A stretch of DNA of 64,000 bases from the NCBI GenBank assembly GCA_024743435.1, contig JANSWO010000001.1, positions 186,001 through 250,000 of the forward strand. The letters run 5' to 3'. Below, piece by piece: positions 53,891 to 63,448 of this stretch (position 1 is its first letter; each line of letters opens with the position of its first letter). The notes below the pieces were generated by a model. The model was not told the DNA's origin. It saw only the letters and a program-made list of their open reading frames with translations, and ran no database searches. The position numbers and the translations under genes were made by a program. The stretch comes from Pseudomonadaceae bacterium (GTDB taxonomy: Bacteria; Pseudomonadota; Gammaproteobacteria; Pseudomonadales; Azotimanducaceae).

Positions 53891-54046
53891 TCTTGACCCG
53901 GGTCCCGGTAGAATGGCGCAGGAAGCCAATCGGGTCTAATTTGAACCCAAGCGCTGTGGCCTGGGTCTCAGCGAGGCCGACGAGCCGGTTCCGGGATCAA
54001 CCCGAGCGCCGCAGCCAGCAACTTTCGTGACGGTCGAGAAAACGCT

Positions 54047-54673
54047 ATGTCCCTCATCGATGAATTGATCAACGGCCTGGATACTGGTCTTAGAACGCTT
54101 TCCGGTGTGGCTGCGCCAGCGCGTCCGTCACCATCAAAAGACCTGCCGGAAAGCCTGACCGATGATTCGGCGCGATCCCACGCCGCGGGCCTGATGCGGG
54201 TGAATCACACCGGAGAAGTCTGTGCCCAGGCGCTTTATGAGGGCCAGGCGCTCACCGCATCCGATGAGAGCGTACGATTGATGCTGCGGGAAGCCGGCAA
54301 AGAGGAGCAGGAGCATCTGGCCTGGTGCCGACAGCGTCTTGATGAGCTCGAATCCCGGCCGAGTGTTCTGGACCCGGCGTTCTACGCGCTGTCATACGGA
54401 ATTGGCGCAGTAACGGGTCTACTCGGTGACCGCGTGAGCCTGGGTTTTGTGCACGCAACCGAGCGGCAGGTGTGTGATCACCTCGAGCGGCACCTGACAG
54501 ATCTACCGGCGGACGATGCGCGTAGCCGAGCGGTGGTTGAGCACATGATCGATGACGAGCAGCGTCATGGTGACAGCGCTCTCGCCAGCGGCGGCGCGGC
54601 CTTTCCCGAGCCGGTTCAGAAAGCGATGACCGTTCTGTCGAAGGTCATGACGGAAACCAGCTACCGAATCTAG
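54047..54673 (+). CDS. coq7: 5-demethoxyubiquinol-8 hydroxylase Coq7
   Basis: Coq7 is a di-iron enzyme that hydroxylates demethoxyubiquinol in ubiquinone synthesis. The protein is 208 residues. Iron ligands are visible in VNHTGEVCAQALYEGQ, EEQEHLAWC, HATERQVCDHLE and DDEQRHGDSA. It has no extra domain. It is divergent from the AAA gene. Its position near osmC and crp matches other gammaproteobacteria. Confidence 0.95.
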   Translation: MSLIDELINGLDTGLRTLSGVAAPARPSPSKDLPESLTDDSARSHAAGLMRVNHTGEVCAQALYEGQALTASDESVRLMLREAGKEEQEHLAWCRQRLDELESRPSVLDPAFYALSYGIGAVTGLLGDRVSLGFVHATERQVCDHLERHLTDLPADDARSRAVVEHMIDDEQRHGDSALASGGAAFPEPVQKAMTVLSKVMTETSYRI

Positions 54674-54693
54674 CGGTTCGCTGAGCAGAACTC

Positions 54694-55086
54694 TTAGGCG
54701 CTGGCAGTACCGCGTGAGATAGGCGGGTGGTAAATCACCTGCACGACGTTACCGGCTGGATCTTCGCAGTAGAACGAGCGTGCACCGTCGCGATGAGTTT
54801 TCGGTTCGTTGACGATGCGGCCGCCGAGCTTCTTGATGTGTACGTACCAATCATCCACAGCATCAATCTCATCGATGATAAAACCGATGTGATCCAGGCG
54901 CTGCCCCTCGTTTGAGACCGCTTCGCCACGATGCAGGGCCAGATTGTCATTGCCTGAGGTCAGGTAAATGTTGTCGGCGTCGGGCTGCCATTCGATTTCC
55001 ATACCAAACGCCTGCTGGTAAAAATCACAGCAAGCTTCCAGTTCGACAACGTTCAGCGCGACATGGCGCAAGCCCGCAGTTTTCAT
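54694..55086 (-). CDS. VOC family (glyoxalase fold) protein
   Basis: The protein is 130 residues with one vicinal-oxygen-chelate domain. Metal ligands appear as the first His (LRHVALNV), a Glu (MEIEWQP), His in DHIGFII and Glu or Asp near FYCEDPAGN. The family includes glyoxalase I and dioxygenases; the substrate is unknown. Its start overlaps the osmC stop by 4 bp (ATGA), so the two are coupled. Confidence 0.8.
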   Translation of the reverse strand: MKTAGLRHVALNVVELEACCDFYQQAFGMEIEWQPDADNIYLTSGNDNLALHRGEAVSNEGQRLDHIGFIIDEIDAVDDWYVHIKKLGGRIVNEPKTHRDGARSFYCEDPAGNVVQVIYHPPISRGTASA

Positions 55087-55526
55087 TGCTCCTGGCCTTC
55101 GTCGCTCTTGTTTGGGTGAATGGTGAAGTCGTGAGTTATATCAACGCCGGCGCGCTGCAGCATGATTGAGGCGCTGCAGTACTTGTCCGCGGACAATGCA
55201 ACGGCCCGCGCCACTTTCCGCTCATCGAGTCCGGGCCCTGAAACATCGAAGTGGATGTGGATGGACTCGAAGACCGAGGGTGTCGTGTCGGCGCGCTTGG
55301 CAGAGATGATCGTGGTGCAACTGGATAGCTCGCAACGACTCTTCTGCAGGATGCTCACCACATCAAACGACGTGCAGCCGGCCACGCCGAGAAGCATCAT
55401 TTCCATTGGCCGCATGCCCGCATTGCTGCCACCTGCGTCGGGAGGTCCGTCAATTGTGACGTGGTGCTCACTTTCGGTGGTCGCTTTGAACTCTACTGCT
55501 CTCTGCCACTCAATTTTTGCCTGCAT
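55083..55526 (-). CDS. OsmC family protein
   Basis: The protein is 147 residues from ATG 55526; residues up to 55577 are outside the fold. The two redox Cys lie in LLGVAGCTSFDVV and SRCELSS, with Cys again in SADKYCSASI. OsmC-type proteins reduce organic peroxides or bind small ligands. It is divergent from crp, as in Pseudomonas-like genomes. Confidence 0.88.
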   Translation of the reverse strand: MQAKIEWQRAVEFKATTESEHHVTIDGPPDAGGSNAGMRPMEMMLLGVAGCTSFDVVSILQKSRCELSSCTTIISAKRADTTPSVFESIHIHFDVSGPGLDERKVARAVALSADKYCSASIMLQRAGVDITHDFTIHPNKSDEGQEQ

Positions 55527-55700
55527 AGCGCTCAGTTTTGCCGTCGGATTTTGTAAGTGGCGGACATTTTCCACCATAGAAGTTTGAACTGCGACCGTTC
55601 ATGCCGGTAAACGGTGCCGCTCATCGAGTGAGACTCGTCGCACACCGTGATGACTGACAGGATTCATCTCGCAGCTTAGTTACGAAGGAGCGTTACAAAA

Positions 55701-56402
55701 ATGCTTGCAGCAAAAAGTTCTCAGTTCTCAGCCATGGGCGCCAAGCGACCACTGGCAGCGAAAGGTTTTCAACCGAACGCCAATGGCACCGAAGATGCGC
55801 ACCTGGATGCGTTTCTGTCAGCGGCTCACCGACGAAAGTACCCTGCCAAAAGCACCCTGATCTACGCGGGTGACAAAAGCGATTCCATCTACTACATCAT
55901 GAAAGGCTCGGTCACCGTACTGGTGGAAGACGAGTCCGGGCGCGAGATCATCGTGTCGTATCTGAACAAGGGTGATTTCTTCGGCGACATGCCACTGTTT
56001 GTCGACGACGCCCCACGCTCCGCCTGGGTGAAAGCCAAGACGGAATGTGAAGTCGCAGAGCTGAGCTACGGCAAGTTCCGTGAGCTTGCTGAACGTCACA
56101 CTGAACTGCTGTACGCGGTTGGCCGTCAAATGGCTGAACGATTGACTCGTACCACACAGAAGGTCAGCGACCTTGCGTTCCTGGATGTAACTGGTCGCGT
56201 AGCACGCACGCTGCTGGAGCTGACGAAGCAGCCGGACGCCATGACCCATCCGGACGGCATGCAGATCAAGATTACTCGTCAAGAGATCGGTCGTATTGTG
56301 GGTTGTTCCCGCGAGATGGTTGGCCGCGTACTCAAGACGCTGGTCGAGCAGGGCCTGGTGTCGGTGAAAGGCAAGACGATGGTTGTGTACGGCACGCGCT
56401 AA
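55701..56402 (+). CDS. crp: Crp/Vfr-type cAMP receptor regulator
   Basis: A global regulator of about 233 residues from ATG 55701, with a strong AAGGAG site. The N-terminal 30 residues are longer than in E. coli Crp. The nucleotide pocket is [17 protein letters not shown]: Arg and Ser are kept, but the Glu after the first Gly is Asp. The recognition helix ([13 protein letters not shown]) keeps the Arg-Glu-Arg that read TGTGA, so DNA sites should be Crp-like, as found before aceA. An upstream imperfect AGTGA-TCGCA motif may be autoregulatory. Confidence 0.93.
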   Translation: MLAAKSSQFSAMGAKRPLAAKGFQPNANGTEDAHLDAFLSAAHRRKYPAKSTLIYAGDKSDSIYYIMKGSVTVLVEDESGREIIVSYLNKGDFFGDMPLFVDDAPRSAWVKAKTECEVAELSYGKFRELAERHTELLYAVGRQMAERLTRTTQKVSDLAFLDVTGRVARTLLELTKQPDAMTHPDGMQIKITRQEIGRIVGCSREMVGRVLKTLVEQGLVSVKGKTMVVYGTR

Positions 56403-56537
56403 GCACATCGACTCCTGGCAACCGTTGTCGCATCGCGTGAGCGGGCGCAACGCCGGGAGCTAATGCAGATACAGGGACTACCGTCGCCTCTGCCAGGGAA
56501 TATGGCGGAGAAACGGAACTTCACAGGGTGTGACAAG

Positions 56538-56560
56538 AAACGGGCGTAGGCCCGTTTTTT
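56538..56560 (+). terminator. terminator after crp
   Basis: A stem AAACGGGC with GTAG loop, its complement and a T run lies 136 bp after the crp stop. It separates crp from the RDD operon. Confidence 0.85.
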
Positions 56561-56653
56561 CGTTCTGCAGGGTCAGTTTGCGGCGGGCGTAAACTGTGAC
56601 GAGTGGCTTGCCTGGTTTTGGCTTTGTTGGTGGGTGGCCAGTAGACTGGTGCT

Positions 56654-57391
56654 GTGACCCAACACGCAGACACTCTACCGCTAGTGGACACCACCGTCCG
56701 GATGGAAACGCCTGAGGGCGTCGAAATCGAGTTGCGTCCGGCTGGCTTGTTTGCGCGCGGGATGGCTCTGCTGATCGATCTGATCATTCGTTTTCTCGCT
56801 GGCGGGCTTGTGCTCTTTCTTGCTGCGTACGCCGGCGCTTCGGGCATGGCGGTCTTCTTCATTATCTTCTTCTTCGTTTACTGGCTCTATGGCGTCCTGT
56901 TCGAAGTGCTCAATGGTGGTCAGACACCGGGGAAAAAGAGCCAGAACCTGATGGTTGTGCACGATGACGGCTCACCGATTCGCCTGCCGGCGTCACTTAT
57001 CCGTAACCTTCTTCTCGTCGTCGACATCTGGCCGGGTCTGTATGTTGTCGGCACGATCTGTCTGCTGATCACTGGCAATCGCCGCGTTGGTGATCTGGTT
57101 GCTGGCACGCTGGTGATTTACGTGGATCCCGCGCCACTTGAGATCGCGCGTAGTGATGTGTCACCGAAGCCATTGACGCTGCCTCTGCGCGCGGATGAGC
57201 AAACCGAGCTTGTCGAGTTTCTGGAAAGGGAGGGCAGTTTTTCCGCCGAACGCCGACAGGAACTCGCGTCGATACTGGCACCAGCTCTGCACATTGCGTC
57301 CACAGAAGTGTTGCCCGAGGTGCGAGCGTACGCCCAGGGCATTCGCGGCGCGCACACGAGCGTCGCTACCAGCTCGGATGGCAAGCCTTGA
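56654..57391 (+). CDS. RDD family membrane protein, first gene of MoxR operon
   Basis: The protein is 245 residues from a GTG at 56654. The RDD domain (residues 28-150) shows Arg and Asp in RGMALLIDLIIR, then G-G-Q-T-P-G-K-K-S and a third span. A soluble helical tail of 90 residues follows. RDD proteins are implicated in ion transport in some bacteria. The last bases (TTGA) overlap the SpoIIM-like gene start. Confidence 0.85.
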   Translation: MTQHADTLPLVDTTVRMETPEGVEIELRPAGLFARGMALLIDLIIRFLAGGLVLFLAAYAGASGMAVFFIIFFFVYWLYGVLFEVLNGGQTPGKKSQNLMVVHDDGSPIRLPASLIRNLLLVVDIWPGLYVVGTICLLITGNRRVGDLVAGTLVIYVDPAPLEIARSDVSPKPLTLPLRADEQTELVEFLEREGSFSAERRQELASILAPALHIASTEVLPEVRAYAQGIRGAHTSVATSSDGKP

Positions 57392-58362
57392 ATCAATCAA
57401 GTTTCGAACGGCTGGGTGAAGAGCGCTGGCGAGCGTTTGAAGAGTCGCTTGCTTCGGTTCGCTATGGCTACAAACTTGCCGAGGATGTTGACCCGGACGT
57501 CTTTGTCGAAGGCTACCAGCTGGTTGCTCGCGACCTGTCGGTCGCTCAAGCGCGCGGTTACAGCCGAGCTCTGATCGAGCGCCTCAACCGCCTCTCGCGA
57601 GCTGGGCACAACGTTCTCTACGTTCGTCGCGCCGGCTTTCTCGCCAGCTTGCTGGCGTTCGTATTCGGCGGTTTTGCTCGCCGGGTGCGATTGGAAGCGC
57701 GCTATGTTGCGGTGGCCGGACTGCTTTTTGCGGTGCCGCTCTTCGGGATGGCCATCGCGGTCAACGTGAACCCTGAACTGGTCTACAGCGTGATGTCCCC
57801 AGCCGACGTCAGCAGTATGGAATCCATGTATGACCCGGCCAATGAACGCTTTGGCCGCGAGCGCCAGTCGGATGCTGACCTGTACATGTTCGGGTTCTAC
57901 ATCATGAACAACGTTGGCATCAGTTTTCAGGTGTTCGCCACAGGACTCGCGTTCGGAATTGGCGCTATCGGCTACATCGTCTACAACGGCCTGGTGATCG
58001 GTGCCGTGGCTGGCCATCTGATACATGTGGGTTTTGCCTCAACATTCCTGCCGTTTGTCTCGGGACACGGCTCCTTCGAACTGACCGCGATTGTTCTGGC
58101 TGGAGGTGCCGGGTTGATTCTTGGTCACGCACTCATTGCCCCGGGAGAATACAGCCGCGGTGAGGCGCTGAAGCGGCGCGGGCGCGATGCGATTGAGATT
58201 ATTTTTGGCTCAACGTTGATGCTCTTCATCGCCGCGTTCGTCGAAGCATTCTGGTCGTCGTCGACCGTGCTTCCGAGCATGGTGAAATATGTCGTCGGGG
58301 CTGGCCTGTGGGTGCTGGTGATTAGCTATCTTGTGCTGTCGGGGCGCAATCGTGCAGCTTGA
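57388..58362 (+). CDS. SpoIIM-like membrane protein
   Basis: The protein is 324 residues from a TTG overlapping the previous stop. A soluble helical N-terminus is followed by five or six spans, with the SpoIIM-like block containing GYIVYNGLVIGAVAGHL and SGHGSFELTAIVLAGGAG. The name comes from a sporulation protein, but this is not a spore former. In this operon type its role is unknown. Confidence 0.8.
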   Translation: MNQSSFERLGEERWRAFEESLASVRYGYKLAEDVDPDVFVEGYQLVARDLSVAQARGYSRALIERLNRLSRAGHNVLYVRRAGFLASLLAFVFGGFARRVRLEARYVAVAGLLFAVPLFGMAIAVNVNPELVYSVMSPADVSSMESMYDPANERFGRERQSDADLYMFGFYIMNNVGISFQVFATGLAFGIGAIGYIVYNGLVIGAVAGHLIHVGFASTFLPFVSGHGSFELTAIVLAGGAGLILGHALIAPGEYSRGEALKRRGRDAIEIIFGSTLMLFIAAFVEAFWSSSTVLPSMVKYVVGAGLWVLVISYLVLSGRNRAA

Positions 58363-59779
58363 ACAGAGCAGCGTCCGCTTCCGTATGCGCAGCCACTATG
58401 AGGCCTTGGATCTCGGGATAGCGATGGTCCGGCGTTGGCCAAGGCAACTGTACTTCGCTTGGCTCGTGCTCGCAGCGCCCGTGTTTGTGTTGCTGAATCT
58501 CGTGCTCGCCTCGCAGCCAGTATTGGTTCTTCTAGTCTTCTGGTGGCTGAAACCGCTCTATGAGCGACTGCCGTTGTGGCTCGTGTCCCAGGCAGTGTTT
58601 GGTGAGATGCCGACGCTCAGAGCCGGAGTTAAGAAGCTGCCCTCGCTGCTGAAGCCGGGTCTGTTTGGCGTGCTCACCTGGCGCCGGTTCTCGCCTTCGC
58701 GCTCGTTTCTGGCGCCGGTTGTGCTGCTGGAAGGCCTGTCCGGCGCGGATCACAGCCAGCGCTCGCAAGTGCTCTCGCGCTCCGCCTCGTCCGCGTCATT
58801 CTGGCTGACCGTTCTCGGTATGCACATAGAGCAATTCCTGAGTTTCGGCATTCTGGCGTTGGCCGCGCTGCTCATCCCCGGTGGTGTTGATCTGGACATA
58901 TTTTCGGTATTCGCGGTTGATGAACCTACGCTCGGTTTCTTTCTGAACGCTGTCTATTTCCTTGCAGCGATGATCATTGGTCCGGTGTACGTCGCCTGCG
59001 GTTTTGCTCTCTATATAAACCGACGAGTCACCCTGGAAGGTTGGGACATTGAGCTCGGGTTTCGCCGTTTGGCGGCTCGGCTTGCGGCTGTCGGTGCGCT
59101 GTTTTTTGCTGTCGCGATGGTGCCGCCCCCCGCCTGGGCCGAAGAGCCGAGAGAGGTATCTGCCAAGGCGATAGAAGAAGTGCTGGGCGATGAGGACTTT
59201 GGCGGCGTTGAAACCTTTCGTTGTCCTGCGATCTTCTGCGAGCCGTCGACTGATGATCCGGAAGTAACCGAGGCCACGGATCTCGGCTGGATTGCCGATC
59301 TGTTTGCTGTGCTCGCCGGCGTCATCGAGATTCTTCTATGGGCGTTGCTTGCGGCGCTGATTGCCTATCTGGTCTGGCGTTTTCGCCTGTGGACATTCCT
59401 CACTGTGAAAGACCAGACACCCAAGGAGCGGGTGACAGTGCTCATGGGCATGTCCGTGGCGCCTGAATCGTTGCCCGACGACCCCGCGTCGGAGGCGCGA
59501 TCTCAGTGGCAGAACGGCCAGTATCGGCAAGCCAGCAGCCTGTTGTACCGGGCGACGCTCGTTGCTCTGCTCGACCGATTCCGGGTGCCGTTTGCGAATG
59601 GGGACACAGAAGGTGATTGCCTGCGGAAGGCTCGCGCCAGCGCACCCGACACTGCGGACTATCTGCGTCGCTTGACCGCGCTTTGGCAGCTCGTCGCCTA
59701 TGCCCACGAGCAACCGTCCGATGCAGAGTTCGGCGAGCTTTGTCGCCTGTGGTCACTGCAATTCGGGGAACAGCCTTGA
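58352..59779 (+). CDS. DUF4129 membrane protein
   Basis: The protein is 475 residues from a GTG at 58352, overlapping the previous gene by 11 bp. Four or more spans lie in the first 240 residues. A periplasmic stretch (after the WAEEPREVSAKAIEE segment) has two Cys (CPAIFC). A further span (VIEILLWALLAALIAYLVW) leads to the C-terminal cytosolic DUF4129 domain (QWQNGQYRQASSLLYRATL). The family is found with MoxR and DUF58. Confidence 0.75.
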   Translation: MQLEQSSVRFRMRSHYEALDLGIAMVRRWPRQLYFAWLVLAAPVFVLLNLVLASQPVLVLLVFWWLKPLYERLPLWLVSQAVFGEMPTLRAGVKKLPSLLKPGLFGVLTWRRFSPSRSFLAPVVLLEGLSGADHSQRSQVLSRSASSASFWLTVLGMHIEQFLSFGILALAALLIPGGVDLDIFSVFAVDEPTLGFFLNAVYFLAAMIIGPVYVACGFALYINRRVTLEGWDIELGFRRLAARLAAVGALFFAVAMVPPPAWAEEPREVSAKAIEEVLGDEDFGGVETFRCPAIFCEPSTDDPEVTEATDLGWIADLFAVLAGVIEILLWALLAALIAYLVWRFRLWTFLTVKDQTPKERVTVLMGMSVAPESLPDDPASEARSQWQNGQYRQASSLLYRATLVALLDRFRVPFANGDTEGDCLRKARASAPDTADYLRRLTALWQLVAYAHEQPSDAEFGELCRLWSLQFGEQP

Positions 59780-59795
59780 GCGGAGAAGAACAGCC

Positions 59796-60962
59796 TTGAG
59801 CACGAAAGCATGGGCAGTCGTCGCTGCGGTCGTCGCGATCGCCTTGACCGTGTTTGTTGTGAACCTGCGCTGGATCGACCAGGAGCGCCCGGTGCCGCCG
59901 AGTGTTGATGCGCTGCGCAATCAGTTCCTGGCTGCCGAACGTTTTCTCGCACGCTTTGACGTTCCCGCGTCCACTCTCGAAGGCTACGGGCTACTGGAGG
60001 CGCTTCCTGATCCGGAGGAGATGATCGTGTTAGCCGGGTCGCGCCGAGGCATGAGTCAGCGCCGGGTGGACCTGCTCATCGACTGGGCTGCACGCGGCGG
60101 GCTGTTGATCGTGCAGGCCGAATCCTATGTAGATGAAGCCACGGGGGTCAGTGACGATCTGCTCCTGGAAACCCTGGGTGTACGGTTGAACCACGCGGTG
60201 GCCGAGAGTGTGGCAGACGCGTTGCCGATATCTGCGGATCTGGTGGATGCATTGATTGAGGAAGATGCGGATCAATGCGATTTCGCGGGTGGCGCTACAT
60301 CGGTGGCACTCGAAGATGAAGAAGCGCCTATCGTGGTATCGCTCTCGGACTACCGAGACCTCACCTACACTGGCCAATACCCCGCACGGAGCGCCGACAA
60401 CGCGGTCGGTAGCCAGCTCATCAGTATCGATATTGGTAGCGGTGGTGTGCTGGTTCTGACTAGTTTTCGGTTGTGGACCAACACGGCCATCGGTTGCCAC
60501 GATCATGCTCACCTGCTGCGCTACCTTGCCTCAGATCGCGCTGCAGTCAGCTGGATTTACAACGTCGACATGCCATCGATTCTCGTGCTGATTTGGCGCA
60601 ATTTTGCTCCGGCAGTTCTTCTGTTCGCGCTGGCGATCTTACTGTGGCTGTGGCATGGCGCCGTGCGAAGCCGCCGACCTCGCATGGACGCAAGCCTGGC
60701 TCGCCGCGAGATTGTCTCTCACATTCAGGCGCGTGCTCGCTTCGCCTGGCAGCAGGGTCGCGGTGAGGCTTTGTTGGCCGCGATGCGCCGGGATGTTGCC
60801 GGAGAGCGCGTAACCGCCAAGCAAATCGCAGAGCTTGCGGAACAAACTGATATGACAGCGAAGGAAGTTGAAGACCTGCTGACTCGGCAGGTTCCCAATC
60901 GGCTTGATGCGTTCCTGCGCCTGGTTCGACGGTTGCAACAGCTACGGCGTGCAACTCGATGA
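59796..60962 (+). CDS. DUF4350 domain membrane protein
   Basis: The protein is 388 residues from a TTG at 59796, preceded by GGAGAAG. N-terminal span (VVAAVVAIALTVFVVNL), a periplasmic DUF4350 domain (LLIDWAARGGLLIVQAES), a second span near residue 275 (FAPAVLLFALAILLWLWH) and a cytosolic helical tail. The sequence AACAGCCTTGAGC is duplicated at 59769 and 59789, so the start region is a 20-bp tandem duplication of the previous gene's end. Confidence 0.75.
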   Translation: MSTKAWAVVAAVVAIALTVFVVNLRWIDQERPVPPSVDALRNQFLAAERFLARFDVPASTLEGYGLLEALPDPEEMIVLAGSRRGMSQRRVDLLIDWAARGGLLIVQAESYVDEATGVSDDLLLETLGVRLNHAVAESVADALPISADLVDALIEEDADQCDFAGGATSVALEDEEAPIVVSLSDYRDLTYTGQYPARSADNAVGSQLISIDIGSGGVLVLTSFRLWTNTAIGCHDHAHLLRYLASDRAAVSWIYNVDMPSILVLIWRNFAPAVLLFALAILLWLWHGAVRSRRPRMDASLARREIVSHIQARARFAWQQGRGEALLAAMRRDVAGERVTAKQIAELAEQTDMTAKEVEDLLTRQVPNRLDAFLRLVRRLQQLRRATR

Positions 60963-61032
60963 CGGGGCGATTGAGCGCGGCGACGAGCAGACATAACCCG
61001 TACGATGAGTTGAACACTAAGGTTTGAAATCC

Positions 61033-62073
61033 ATGAGCGATAACAGCGATCAATACAGCGATGATGGCGTGGCGACTCCTGACGGTGAGCTAGCCGAAAC
61101 CGGCCAGAGCAATGCTGCGATTGTCGCAGCGGCTGCGGATATAGAGCGGCTGGAGGCGGCGATCGCGCAGGTTGTGATCGGGCAACAGGACGTAATTCGG
61201 CAGGTGATCATTTGTTTGCTTGCGGGTGGGCATGCCCTGATCGAGGGTGTCCCGGGCCTCGGCAAGACTCTGCTTGTGCGAACGCTTTCCGCCCTCGTCA
61301 ATGCTGATCATGGCCGGATTCAATTTACGCCGGATCTCATGCCGAGCGATGTAACCGGACACGCGCTTTTCAACATGAAAAGCGAGCGGTTTGAGGTTCG
61401 CCGGGGCCCCGTCTTCACCAACCTGCTGCTCGCGGATGAGATCAACCGCGCACCGGCCAAGACGCAGGCCGCCCTGCTGGAGGTGATGCAGGAACGCCAG
61501 GTCACCATCGAAGGCGAATCGCTCGATGTTGGCCGGCCATTCATGGTGCTGGCTACGCAAAATCCGATTGAGCAGGACGGCACGTATCCGTTGCCCGAGG
61601 CCGAGCTGGACCGGTTCATGATGAAGGTTCTGATCGACTACCCGGAAGCGAATGACGAGATTGCCCTGGTTAGCCAGGTCACTGCCCAGAAATCTTCAGA
61701 CGGTTTGCCCGATGGCGGCTTGAGCCCAGTGATCAGCAGAGAGCGCCTGCTTGATCTGATTGCTTTGGCCAGAACCGTGTCGATTGATGATGAGGTCATG
61801 CGCTATCTGGTGGATGTTGGCCGCAGTACACGCTCTGCTGTGTCCATCGAGCACGGGGCAGGGCCAAGAGCAGGCCTTGCGCTGGCGCGTGCTGCCCGAG
61901 TGTGCGCGCTGCTTGATGGGCGTGATTTTGTGGTGCCCGATGACGTTAAGTCCTGCGCGTTGCCGATTCTCAGACACCGAGTCGCGCTGAGCGCGGAGCT
62001 CGAGATTGAAGGCGCGAAAACCGATGACGTGCTGTCGCGACTGCTTGCTGACGTCGTAGCGCCGCGCCGATAG
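61033..62073 (+). CDS. MoxR family AAA+ ATPase
   Basis: The protein is 346 residues from ATG 61033. Walker A GVPGLGKTLLVR, then QFTPDLMPSDVTGHALFN, Walker B LLADEINRAPAKTQAALLEV and sensor 1 VLATQNPIEQDGTYPLPEAE are complete. MoxR ATPases act as chaperones for protein complexes, usually with vWA or DUF58 partners. Here the DUF58 gene follows by 10 bp. Confidence 0.95.
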   Translation: MSDNSDQYSDDGVATPDGELAETGQSNAAIVAAAADIERLEAAIAQVVIGQQDVIRQVIICLLAGGHALIEGVPGLGKTLLVRTLSALVNADHGRIQFTPDLMPSDVTGHALFNMKSERFEVRRGPVFTNLLLADEINRAPAKTQAALLEVMQERQVTIEGESLDVGRPFMVLATQNPIEQDGTYPLPEAELDRFMMKVLIDYPEANDEIALVSQVTAQKSSDGLPDGGLSPVISRERLLDLIALARTVSIDDEVMRYLVDVGRSTRSAVSIEHGAGPRAGLALARAARVCALLDGRDFVVPDDVKSCALPILRHRVALSAELEIEGAKTDDVLSRLLADVVAPRR

Positions 62074-62083
62074 GCTGCTGCAA

Positions 62084-63433
62084 GTGGCCTCAATTCGCCT
62101 TCGACCCGGTACGCGTTTGATCTGGCTCGCCGCCGGCCTGGCTGTGCTGGCAATAGTTCTCGGCGATTTTTTCGTCATGCGGCTGTTGCTGGCGGCGGCG
62201 TTCGGTTTGGCTGTATTCGATCTGCTGGGACTTTATCGAACCGGGCAGCTATCGATGAGCCGTCACCTCCCCGGCAGCTTGCCGGTAAACCGTGGTTCTG
62301 ACGTTGAACTGTTCGTTGCTCACCATAGTGAGCGCGATGTGACCATCGAGTTGACCGATGAAGTGCCATTGGATGCCGATGTAGAAGGCCTGCCGCTGAC
62401 GCTCACCATAGCGCCAGGTGAGCGAGCGGACGTTTCCTACACGCTGCTCCCCAAACGCCGGGGTGATGCCCAGTTTGGCGCGATTGCGGCGCTCATCGAA
62501 TCGCCATTGGGGCTGTGGCAGCGTCGTCAACGTTACACAGGCCAACAAAGCATGCCTGAAGATGCTGACGAGTCTGACACGTCGCATGTCTCGACCGTGA
62601 AGGTTTACCCGGACTTCTCGATCATCTCCGACTATCTGCACATGGTCAGTGACCTGCATCTGTCTCGAGCTGGTTTGCGCCTGGTGCCGCGCAGAGGCGA
62701 AGGCCTGGAGTTTCACCAGCTGCGCGAATACCGCCAGGGTGATGCCATGCGCCAGATCGATTGGAAGGCTACCGCCCGTCGCCGCGACCTGATCTCTCGG
62801 GAATATCAGGAGGAACGTGATCAGCATGTTTTCTTTCTTGTCGATAGCGGCCGTCGTATGCGAGCAAAGGATGGCCGTCTATCGCACTTTGATCACTCGC
62901 TGAACGCATTGCTCCTGCTGAGCTACGTTGCCCTACGCCAGGGTGACAGCGTCAGCGTCCTAACCTTCGGCGGCGATTCACGCTTCATAGCTCCCCAGCG
63001 CGGTGTTGGCTCGATCAGTCAACTTCTCGGCGGGCTCTACGATGTGCACACGGCAGCGGCGGCGTCTGACTACATCGGCGCCGCTCAGGAAGCGCTGCGA
63101 TTGCAACGCAAACGCGCATTGGTGGTTCTGATCACAAACCTGCGAGAGGAAGATGCAGACCTCGCTCCGGCGCTGACCCAGCTTCGTCAGCGGCACCTCG
63201 TTTTGCTGGCGAACCTGCGAGAGCGGGTGCTGGATGAGCAGGCTGACCTCATGCCGGAAACTGTCGAGCAAGCGCTGACCGTTGCCGGTACCCATGATTA
63301 TCTGAAGCGGCGGGCGGACATCTGCAAGAAACTCGCGGCCGCGGCACACCTGCAGATCGATACCGTTCCTCAGCAGCTGCCGATCGCCGTGGTGAATGCT
63401 TACTGGCAGATCAAGCGCTCGGGCGCGCTGTAG
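62084..63433 (+). CDS. DUF58 (vWA-like) protein
   Basis: The protein is 449 residues from a GTG at 62084. Two spans lie at the start (residues 10-45). The DUF58 core is marked by G-L-E-F-H-Q-L-R-E-Y-R-Q-G-D near residue 210 and the MIDAS-like stretch VFFLVDSGRRM. It is a likely partner of the MoxR ATPase. It is the last gene of the operon. A perfect inverted repeat begins 15 bp after its stop. Confidence 0.9.
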   Translation: MASIRLRPGTRLIWLAAGLAVLAIVLGDFFVMRLLLAAAFGLAVFDLLGLYRTGQLSMSRHLPGSLPVNRGSDVELFVAHHSERDVTIELTDEVPLDADVEGLPLTLTIAPGERADVSYTLLPKRRGDAQFGAIAALIESPLGLWQRRQRYTGQQSMPEDADESDTSHVSTVKVYPDFSIISDYLHMVSDLHLSRAGLRLVPRRGEGLEFHQLREYRQGDAMRQIDWKATARRRDLISREYQEERDQHVFFLVDSGRRMRAKDGRLSHFDHSLNALLLLSYVALRQGDSVSVLTFGGDSRFIAPQRGVGSISQLLGGLYDVHTAAAASDYIGAAQEALRLQRKRALVVLITNLREEDADLAPALTQLRQRHLVLLANLRERVLDEQADLMPETVEQALTVAGTHDYLKRRADICKKLAAAAHLQIDTVPQQLPIAVVNAYWQIKRSGAL

Positions 63434-63448
63434 CTGACGGGCAATATT

